12,642 nucleotides of DNA from Planctomycetota bacterium (GTDB taxonomy: Bacteria; Planctomycetota; SZUA-567): positions 1-12,642 of the forward strand of contig JAITKH010000410.1 in assembly GCA_031278535.1 (NCBI GenBank). The letters run 5' to 3'. Shown here piece by piece: positions 7,699-12,642 of this stretch. The translations under genes and the position numbers were made by a program. Position 1 is the stretch's first letter; every line of letters starts with the position of its first letter. The notes beneath the pieces are model-generated. The model worked only from the letters and a program-made list of their open reading frames with translations. It ran no database searches and was not told the origin of the DNA.

Positions 7699-7732
7699 AC
7701 TATGGAAAATGCCGTGCAAAATAACCTTTTGA
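7577..7732 (+). CDS. Possible small ORF, 51 codons, unrecognised
   Basis: ATG 7577 to TGA 7732 encodes 51 residues, beginning MSQKSRDCGIL and ending PLWKMPCKITF. I do not recognise it. There is no good ribosome site (only AAAG about five bases before the ATG), its codons are far more A/T-ending than those of neighbouring genes, and the hairpin 7601-7647 lies inside it. The same frame continues after the TGA for 27 more codons to TAA 7816. It may be a chance ORF in AT-rich DNA, a leader peptide or a decayed gene. Confidence 0.15.
   Translation: MSQKSRDCGILAMSSESRDMRKIPKLTVSLYHPYGEEFKSPLWKMPCKITF
7601..7647 (+). repeat. Long bulged hairpin upstream of the FIST gene
   Basis: The left arm is GGAATT (7601-7606), bulged C, TTGCG (7608-7612), ATGTCG (7613-7618). 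The right arm is CGACAT (7630-7635), bulged G, CGCAA (7637-7641), AATTCC (7642-7647). Together they form 17 base pairs with two single-base bulges and an 11-base loop. No T-run follows on the plus strand. It could be an operator-like dyad, a structured RNA element or the core of a small mobile repeat. Confidence 0.7.
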
Positions 7733-7898
7733 CTCGTGACCGTTTACAAGGATTTCCTGTTCGGCAAAGTGAAAATCCGGGCATATGTCGGAAATTTTTT
7801 GCTATATCTTCTTTAATATAAATATGAAGTAGAGATTTATAAAACAAAAATTCCACTATAGCCTATCGGCAGTTTGAATATTGGCATAGGAGACCATA

Positions 7899-9053
7899 AT
7901 GACATTTGCCACCGCTCTCGTCCAATTCAATTCCCCGGATCGGGCAGAAAACGCTCGCGCGGCAGCTGAAGCGATCCGCAACAAATTGACGGGAATCGAT
8001 CCGGTCCAGGTCTGTTTTTTCGCGGGGAAGAATTATGAACACACCGTCCTCGCCGCCGCCGTCCAGGACGCCTTTCCGGGAGCGGTAACGTTCGGGTGTT
8101 CGTCAAGCGGGGAACTCGAGGGCGTCCGCATGACCCGCAATTCCGTATCGGCCATGGCGTTCGGCAAAGACGTGTTCGGCCTTTTCGAACCCGTGCTCAT
8201 TTCCCGGACTGGCCGGGACGGGGGATCGCTTTCCGTCTGTGAATCGGTTGGCGCCGCCATGGGCGGGATCGAGAAACGCTTGGAACGAAAACTTGATTCG
8301 CTTGACCATTCAAAATATGTGGGGATGATCCTGGCCGACGGCATACACTACTTTGTGGAACCGGCGGTGGAGAGGATCGGGGACTTCACCAACATATACT
8401 GCGTCGGCGGAATAGCCGGCGATGACATCCAATTCCGCGAAACGCCGATTTATTTGAATGGCCGAAGCTATGTCGACACGCTGCTTTTCATCCTGGCCGA
8501 ACCGGCGGGAAAATTCGATTTCCTGAAAACGCAGGGGTTACAAGTTTTTCCGACCACCTTCACCGTCACCAGGGCCGACGCGTCCGCCCGGATAGTAAAC
8601 GAACTGAACGGCGTTCCGGCCGTCAAGGCATATTGCGACGCCGTCGGAATGGCTCCCGAAAAATTGTCGTTGGAAGATTGCCAAGTTTGGCCCCTGGCGC
8701 TCATGGTCGGAGAGGAGCCGTTTCTAAGAGTTGTCCTGGGCGCCCTTCCGGACGGCAGCCTGCAACTCTTCCACGCGGTGAACGAGGGCATGCGCATGAA
8801 ACTGTCCCATACCGAAAACATCGTGGCCTCGACCGCCCGCGCCCTGGCAGCGAAAAAAGCCGAGATGGGCGGGAATATTTCCGCCATCCTCCATTTCAAT
8901 TGCGCGGCGCGCCAACTTGCCCTCGAGAAGGATGGCGAAGCGGAACAGTTCTCCCAATTGTTCAACGGCTGCCATCACGCCGGTTTCTCGTCGCATGGAG
9001 AGATTTACATAGCCATCGCCAATCAGACCTCGACCATGCTGCTGTTCGGCTGA
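7899..9053 (+). CDS. FIST domain protein (FIST_N plus FIST_C), stand-alone
   Basis: FIST domains are proposed small-ligand sensors (possibly amino acids), often attached to signalling outputs; this 384-residue protein is only the sensor pair. The N-terminal domain (about 30-215) contains FGCSSSGEL with Cys67 and YCVGGIAGDD with Cys168 to Asp176. The C-terminal domain (about 220-380) has IVNELNGVPAVKAYCDAVG and HFNCAAR with Cys335, the typical late motif of the family. No signal peptide or membrane helix is apparent, so it is probably cytosolic. The start is supported by AGGAG at 7888-7892, six bases before ATG. It follows a long structured leader and faces tatC convergently, so it is probably a single-gene unit. 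A link to the CheA kinase 5 kb away is possible but is only inference. Confidence 0.9.
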   Translation: MTFATALVQFNSPDRAENARAAAEAIRNKLTGIDPVQVCFFAGKNYEHTVLAAAVQDAFPGAVTFGCSSSGELEGVRMTRNSVSAMAFGKDVFGLFEPVLISRTGRDGGSLSVCESVGAAMGGIEKRLERKLDSLDHSKYVGMILADGIHYFVEPAVERIGDFTNIYCVGGIAGDDIQFRETPIYLNGRSYVDTLLFILAEPAGKFDFLKTQGLQVFPTTFTVTRADASARIVNELNGVPAVKAYCDAVGMAPEKLSLEDCQVWPLALMVGEEPFLRVVLGALPDGSLQLFHAVNEGMRMKLSHTENIVASTARALAAKKAEMGGNISAILHFNCAARQLALEKDGEAEQFSQLFNGCHHAGFSSHGEIYIAIANQTSTMLLFG

Positions 9054-9087
9054 GAGGCCTGAAATCGACATCCAGTGCCGGAGGGAA

Positions 9088-9121
9088 TATACCGTTCCGA
9101 ACCCGCTCTGGTTTGGGTATA
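9088..9121. terminator. Hairpin in the convergent FIST-tatC gap, candidate bidirectional terminator
   Basis: CCGAACC (9097-9103) pairs with GGTTTGG (9110-9116) around a CGCTCT loop with one G-T wobble. Outside a four-base bulge, TATAC (9088-9092) pairs with GTATA (9117-9121). The total is 12 pairs. It lies 35 bases after the FIST stop and 58 bases before the tatC stop, where a shared 3' end is expected. Neither side has a real T-run, so it may be a transcript-end stabiliser or a factor-dependent terminator. Confidence 0.5.
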
Positions 9122-9161
9122 CACTTCCCCAGAGGCGGTTGCCGGATGAACCGGGGGCGCT

Positions 9162-9186
9162 CCCCGCAACATGGGGCGTCATTTTT
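9162..9186 (+). terminator. Weak candidate terminator for the FIST transcript
   Basis: CCCC (9162-9165) and GGGG (9173-9176) could pair, followed after five bases by TTTTT (9182-9186). The stem is only four pairs and the run reaches into the end of tatC. It is a weaker candidate than the hairpin at 9088-9121. Confidence 0.2.
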
Positions 9187-10105
9187 CTTCCCGGGAGAAG
9201 CGGATTGCCAGCCAATAGCCCACTCCGAAGAGAAGCAGGAGCGGGAGGGCCAAAAGCAACTGGGTGAAGGGATCCGGCGGCGTCAGCAAGGCGGCGAGGA
9301 CGAAAATGGCGAGAATCGCCCAACGCCAGCCGGCCTTGAGCGATTCGGGAGTGAGTATTCCCGTCCGGGCAAGCGTCAGCATCGCCAGGGGGAGTTCGAA
9401 GGCGAAGCCGAATCCGGCGCAGCAAGCCAAAACGAAATCGACGTAGCCTTCGCCCGTGAAGACGTTTTCCCAACCGGACAGGCTCTGGTTGAAGGGAAGA
9501 AGCCAAGCCAATGCCAGCGGCACGCCGATAAAATAGGCGACGGCGACCCCCGCGGCGAAAAGAATTCCTCCGGCGCCGAGAGAGACATGGAGCCAACGCA
9601 GCTCGTTCGCGGTGAGGCCCGGCGCGACAAATCGCCAGATCTGGGAAAGCCATACCGGCAGCGACAGGAACATGGCGAAGGCAAAGGCGATTCGCATGGT
9701 CATGATCAGGCCGTCGGACGGATTCAGAGCCTGGAAGCGAAGGAGATGCGGCGCCGCCCTTTCCAGCGGCAGGCTGACTACCCGCCACAGTTCCCGATAG
9801 AGCCATAGGCCAAGGGCGAAGAAGGGAATGAAGACGGCGAGCGAAACCGCCAGCCGCCGCCGAAGTTCTTCAAGGTGGACGCCCAACTCGTCCCGCAGGG
9901 AATCGTCGTTTTTCGCCTCCGGATATGGTTTTGTTCCGGGCGCTTCGGCATCCTCCGCCTCGGGCGCCTTCCCGCGCGCATCGGGCGGATTGGCCGGATG
10001 CCGCGGATCGGGCGCCCATTCCCCAAAACCGGGGTGGCCGGCGCCATCGCGGGGCCAAGGCTCGGGCGTATCGATTATTTCAAGCGTATCGTCCTGATCC
10101 GGCAT
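9179..10105 (-). CDS. tatC: Sec-independent (twin-arginine) translocase subunit TatC with N-terminal extension
   Basis: TatC is the six-helix inner-membrane receptor that recognises twin-arginine signal peptides and, with TatA/B proteins, exports folded proteins. The 308-residue product has the N-terminal cytoplasmic signature HLEELRRRL (77-85) and the first-periplasmic-loop/second-helix pattern MRIAFAFAMFLSLPVWLSQ followed by WRFVAPGLTANELR. Further helices follow, including the C-terminal FVLAALLTPPDPFTQLLLA. Residues 1-70 are an acidic, Pro-rich, presumably disordered extension; E. coli TatC reaches the same motif after about a dozen residues. The start ATG 10105 has no clear ribosome site, but no other start codon lies between the tpiA stop and this point in frame, and the 40-base gap suggests co-translation in the operon. 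No tatA or tatB is in the window. Confidence 0.93.
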   Translation of the reverse strand: MPDQDDTLEIIDTPEPWPRDGAGHPGFGEWAPDPRHPANPPDARGKAPEAEDAEAPGTKPYPEAKNDDSLRDELGVHLEELRRRLAVSLAVFIPFFALGLWLYRELWRVVSLPLERAAPHLLRFQALNPSDGLIMTMRIAFAFAMFLSLPVWLSQIWRFVAPGLTANELRWLHVSLGAGGILFAAGVAVAYFIGVPLALAWLLPFNQSLSGWENVFTGEGYVDFVLACCAGFGFAFELPLAMLTLARTGILTPESLKAGWRWAILAIFVLAALLTPPDPFTQLLLALPLLLLFGVGYWLAIRFSREEK

Positions 10106-10145
10106 GGCTGAGACTGAATGGCGCCCGGCCGACGCGGCGGATTTA

Positions 10146-10901
10146 TCATTTTCCGTAATGCACCAGTTTGGCGAAGGAGTCCGGCTTGAGGCTCGCACCC
10201 CCGACCAACGCCCCGTCAACGTCGGGCTGGGCCATGATTTCCTTGACGTTTTCGGGTTTGACAGAGCCGCCGTACTGGATACGGATCGAGTCGGCCGCGT
10301 TCTTCCCGAACAAGTCGGCCAAGAGTTTCCGAATGCCGGCGTGCGCCTCCTGGGCCTGGGCGGGAGTGGCGGTTTTCCCGGTGCCGATGGCCCAGACCGG
10401 TTCGTAGGCAATGACGATTTTCTGCAGTTGCCGGACGTCCAGCCCCGCCAGGCCGTTCCTGACATGGTCGTCCACAACGGCCGCGGTTTTCCCCGCTTCG
10501 CGTTCCGCCAGCGTTTCGCCGCAACAAAGGATAACGTCCAACCCGCTCGCCAAGGCGGCTTTGATCTTTTTGCTGGCCGTCTCGTTGGTTTCGCCAAAAT
10601 ACTGCCGGCGCTCGGAATGGCCGATGATGACGAAGGAACAACCGGCTTCGACCAGCATTCCCGGGGAGATTTCCCCGGTGAAGGCGCCTTCCTTCTCCCA
10701 ATGGCAGTTTTCGCCGCCGATACGGATGTTCGTACCTTTCGCGGCGTCGGCCAAGGATTTCAAGGCGGTGGCGGGAGCGCCGATTCCCACCTCGACGTCG
10801 CCGGTACCGGCCACCAGGCCCTTCGCCTCGTTGATGAAAGCGACTGCTTCGGCTACGGTCTTGTACATTTTCCAGTTGCCGCAGATGAAGGGTTTACGCA
10901 T
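10146..10901 (-). CDS. tpiA: Triosephosphate isomerase
   Basis: TpiA interconverts dihydroxyacetone phosphate and glyceraldehyde 3-phosphate in glycolysis and gluconeogenesis; it is a cytosolic TIM-barrel dimer. The 251-residue product is full length. Active-site residues are visible: Asn9 and Lys11 in CGNWKMYK, His95 in IIGHSERRQYFGET, and Glu167 in AYEPVWAIGTGKTA (phosphate-gripping loop just after). The phosphate-binding ends IQYGGSVKPEN and GALVGGASLK are present. The start ATG 10901 fits the conserved N-terminus and has AAAGGA a few bases upstream; a further in-frame ATG at 10943 would add 14 non-conserved residues. It is 75 bases after the E2 gene and 40 bases before tatC. Confidence 0.97.
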   Translation of the reverse strand: MRKPFICGNWKMYKTVAEAVAFINEAKGLVAGTGDVEVGIGAPATALKSLADAAKGTNIRIGGENCHWEKEGAFTGEISPGMLVEAGCSFVIIGHSERRQYFGETNETASKKIKAALASGLDVILCCGETLAEREAGKTAAVVDDHVRNGLAGLDVRQLQKIVIAYEPVWAIGTGKTATPAQAQEAHAGIRKLLADLFGKNAADSIRIQYGGSVKPENVKEIMAQPDVDGALVGGASLKPDSFAKLVHYGK

Positions 10902-10965
10902 GCCATTTCCTTTCTTCTCAATAAAAAGCCGAATACGAAGCACGGGGATCGGGGAGAACGGTATC

Positions 10966-10994
10966 CATGCGGGAAACTATAATTCCTCCGCATG
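10966..10994 (-). repeat. 7-bp inverted repeat at the end of the E2 gene
   Basis: CATGCGG (10966-10972) and CCGCATG (10988-10994) are perfect reverse complements with a 15-base loop that includes the E2 stop codon. It starts the 75-base gap before tpiA. No T-run follows in the leftward transcript. It could be an mRNA processing or attenuation element. Confidence 0.35.
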
Positions 10995-11981
10995 TTCCAA
11001 ATGGCGCTTGATGTCGCCGGCCAGGCGTGCGGCCAGAGTTCCGTCGATGGAACGATGATCGCAGGACAGGGTGATTTTGGCAATGGGCCTGACGACGATC
11101 TGGCCGTCCACGACCGTCGGCGTATCCACGGTTCCGCCCACGGCGGCGATGGCGGCTTCGCCCGGATTGACAATGGCGGCAAATTCGTCCACATCGTAGG
11201 CACCCAGATAGGAAACGCTGAACACGCCTCCCGCGCAGTCGGCCGGCGCGAGTTCTCCCTTTGCCGCGCGTTCAGCCAATTCCCGCGTTTCGGAGACAAT
11301 CTCATCCAGCGGTTTTCTGTCCGCCCGGCGCACCACCGGAACCACCAGGCCGTTGTCGGGCAAGGCCGCGGCAAAGCCGATGTTGATTTCCCGGCGGCGA
11401 ATCACGCCCTCTGGGGTGAAGACCGCTGCCGCACTGGGATTGCCCGCCAGGGCCAGCGCGGACGCCTTAATCGCCATGTCATTGAAGGTCGCAGCTTTGC
11501 CGACGCTCTTGCGCATGGCGCTCCGCCTACTCCTGGCCGCAGTCATGTCCACCGCCACGGTCAGGTAGAAACAAGGGATGTGCCGTTTCGACATCGCCAT
11601 GCGGAGGGCAATGGTCCGGCGCATGACGCTCAACGGCTCCGGTTCGCCCTCGCGATTGTCGATTTCATTCCAGTCGAAGACGTCTGGGGCATCCGGCTGC
11701 GGAGAAGGAGTGGCGTCTAGTTCCAGCGGCTCGTCCGGCGAATCGGAAAGCAGGGCGAGAACCGTTCCCGTGGAAAAACGGGGTTCGTTCCCGGCCAGAA
11801 TCCGGCGCACATAACCGGCGACAGGCGAAAAAAAAGTGGCGATTGCCTTGTCGGTTTCGTAAAGGAAAAGCGGTTGGCCGGCCTCGACCTTTGTGCCCAC
11901 CGGCGCCAACCATTCCACCAGACTGGAGAGGGGAGACAATGTCTCGCCGTCGGTCGGGGAAAAGGCGACTTCGCGAATCAT
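10977..11981 (-). CDS. Dihydrolipoamide acyltransferase (E2) of a 2-oxoacid dehydrogenase complex, short form
   Basis: E2 transfers acyl groups from a lipoyl arm to CoA and forms the core of pyruvate, 2-oxoglutarate or branched-chain dehydrogenase complexes. The 334-residue protein has an N-terminal lipoyl domain (1-78) with lipoyl Lys45 in ETDKA and a C-terminal catalytic domain (about 115-334). The latter begins LSVMRRTIALRM, contains NGLVVPVVRRADRKPL and ends with the active site DHRSIDG (His309, Asp313). Between them (about 80-112) lies only a Pro/Asp/Glu linker; the peripheral subunit-binding domain that normally docks E1 or E3 is not apparent. This makes it shorter than the usual 400 or more residues. 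The start ATG 11981 overlaps the nnrD stop by four bases (ATGA), implying coupling. No E1 or E3 gene is in view, so the substrate cannot be assigned. Confidence 0.9.
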   Translation of the reverse strand: MIREVAFSPTDGETLSPLSSLVEWLAPVGTKVEAGQPLFLYETDKAIATFFSPVAGYVRRILAGNEPRFSTGTVLALLSDSPDEPLELDATPSPQPDAPDVFDWNEIDNREGEPEPLSVMRRTIALRMAMSKRHIPCFYLTVAVDMTAARSRRSAMRKSVGKAATFNDMAIKASALALAGNPSAAAVFTPEGVIRRREINIGFAAALPDNGLVVPVVRRADRKPLDEIVSETRELAERAAKGELAPADCAGGVFSVSYLGAYDVDEFAAIVNPGEAAIAAVGGTVDTPTVVDGQIVVRPIAKITLSCDHRSIDGTLAARLAGDIKRHLEHAEEL

Positions 11982-12642
11982 CCCGTATCGCCTTCCCGCA
12001 ATTTCGCATAGCGCTGGAAAGCGGCTGGAAGTTTCTGGACAATGTCCGAAGCCATAAGTCCGTGCATTCCCAATTCGCGGCTTCCCAGATCGCCCGCCAT
12101 GCCATGGAGGTAGACGCCGAGCTTGGCGGCGTCGAAAGGAGGGAGGCCCTGGCCGACCAGGGCGGCAATCACGCCCGTCAGAACGTCTCCAGATCCGGCC
12201 GTGGCCATGCCGGCATTGCCGGTATGGTTGATATAAACATTCGTGCCGTTCGTCACCACGGTTTCACTCCCCTTGAGAACCACCGCCGCGCCGGACAGTT
12301 TTGCGTACTTGACCGCGAAATCGCGGCGTTTTTCCTGTACGTCCGCGGCTGTTTTGCCAATCAGGCGGCCCATTTCGCCGGGGTGGGGCGTGATGATGGT
12401 GGGGGATTGGCGTTTGCGGATAATCATCAGATCCGTGCCGATGGCGGTAAGGGCGCCTCCGTCAAGAATCAGTGCCGGATAGATCTCCGGAATGAGAAGT
12501 CGCATGAGTTCGCCGGTGTCCCCGGCCACCGGCAGGCCAGGCCCCAGGATGACGCATGTCGCTTCCCTCGCCGCTTCCACCAGTATTTCCCTGGCTTCCA
12601 TGGACAGGGCGCCGGAAGGGGAATCGGGAACCGGCAAGGTCA
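11978..12642 (-). CDS. nnrD: ADP-dependent (S)-NAD(P)H-hydrate dehydratase, 5' end outside the window
   Basis: This repair enzyme uses ADP to dehydrate NADHX and NADPHX, the hydrated damaged cofactors, restoring NADH and NADPH. It has a ribokinase-like fold and is cytosolic. The visible 220 codons cover most of the domain: a VTLPVP strand at the edge, VILGPGLPV, ILDGGALTAI, TIITPHPGEMGRLIG, then the nucleotide and active-site stretch MATAGSGDVLTGVIAAL, and a C-terminal YLHGMAGDLGSRELGMHGL followed by ASDIVQKLP. The stop at 11978-11980 overlaps the start of the E2 gene. Codons continue in frame to the right edge. An in-frame TTG at 12637 exists but lies inside the conserved domain, so the true start is beyond the window; whether an NnrE epimerase domain is fused upstream cannot be seen. 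Confidence 0.93.
   Translation of the reverse strand, partial: TLPVPDSPSGALSMEAREILVEAAREATCVILGPGLPVAGDTGELMRLLIPEIYPALILDGGALTAIGTDLMIIRKRQSPTIITPHPGEMGRLIGKTAADVQEKRRDFAVKYAKLSGAAVVLKGSETVVTNGTNVYINHTGNAGMATAGSGDVLTGVIAALVGQGLPPFDAAKLGVYLHGMAGDLGSRELGMHGLMASDIVQKLPAAFQRYAKLREGDTG

Larger units (their letters stand above)
7484..7898. other. AT-rich, structured non-coding region upstream of the FIST gene
   Basis: These 415 bases are clearly more AT-rich than the flanking genes, with many A and T runs from about 7550. They hold an 11-bp inverted repeat (7551-7561 and 7688-7698) enclosing a 17-bp bulged hairpin (7601-7647). They also hold a tandem TTTTAAAG pair (7555-7562, 7565-7572), a near-repeat AAAA(G/T)TCCACTAT (7691-7703, 7847-7859) and a possible small ORF. 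TTGACT at 7729-7734 resembles a -35 but has no good -10 at the right spacing. TATAAA occurs at 7817-7822 and 7838-7843 without a convincing -35. The FIST promoter is probably in here but cannot be pinpointed. Confidence 0.6.

Noticed and set aside
7790..7802. Sigma-54-like GG...TTGC pattern upstream of FIST
   Set aside because: The GG and GC pairs are nine bases apart rather than ten and the -24 half lacks the TGGCAC context.
7730..7816. Selenocysteine readthrough of the in-frame TGA after the small ORF
   Set aside because: There is no recognised selenoprotein motif, the ORF itself is doubtful, and one TGA in AT-rich non-coding DNA is expected by chance.
7484..7898. Known riboswitch upstream of the FIST gene
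   Set aside because: I could not match the sequence to conserved cores that I know, such as the cyclic di-GMP GEMM or SAM aptamers; only generic stems are visible.
10106..10597. Extension of the tatC frame upstream to 10597
   Set aside because: It would overlap most of the second half of tpiA and encodes a basic, low-complexity shadow of that gene.

Overview
This is a GC-rich bacterial chromosomal window of mostly housekeeping genes. It holds a divergent pair at the left, a rightward gene run in the middle, and a leftward four-gene run at the right. I saw no tRNA, rRNA, CRISPR array, transposase or phage gene. The organism cannot be fixed from the sequence. The CheA architecture, the exporter with a zinc-ribbon leader domain, the FIST protein and the extended TatC would suit a deep-branching Gram-negative phylum such as the PVC group or its relatives, but this is a weak inference.

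Left part (1-2763): a CheA-type chemotaxis histidine kinase is read leftward. It has 884 codons in view and runs off the left edge with a second CheW-like domain just beginning. A short GC-rich intergenic stretch separates it from the divergent genes and carries a candidate promoter for cheA.

Middle (2764-7483): an ABC exporter (membrane domain and ATPase in one chain, behind an unusual N-terminal module ending in a four-cysteine zinc ribbon) is followed by rsfS (ribosome silencing factor), argC (arginine biosynthesis, start overlapping the rsfS stop) and a SAM-dependent methyltransferase. All four read rightward with short gaps.

The 415-base stretch 7484-7898 is AT-rich, unlike its surroundings, and is the most unusual part of the window. 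It holds a 17-bp bulged hairpin, an 11-bp inverted repeat enclosing it, several short repeats and a possible 51-codon ORF. It leads into a stand-alone FIST sensory-domain gene (7899-9053).

Right part (9179-12642, leftward): nnrD (NAD(P)HX repair, cut by the right edge), a 2-oxoacid dehydrogenase E2 acyltransferase without the usual subunit-binding domain, tpiA (triosephosphate isomerase) and tatC (twin-arginine translocase) appear to form an operon transcribed right to left. nnrD and E2 overlap by four bases. The operon converges on the FIST gene across a 125-base gap with a strong hairpin. The tpiA and E2 products touch central carbon metabolism and nnrD repairs damaged nicotinamide cofactors; tatC has no obvious functional link to them. 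Overall the window is ordinary genome with a few domain-architecture oddities and one structured leader worth testing.
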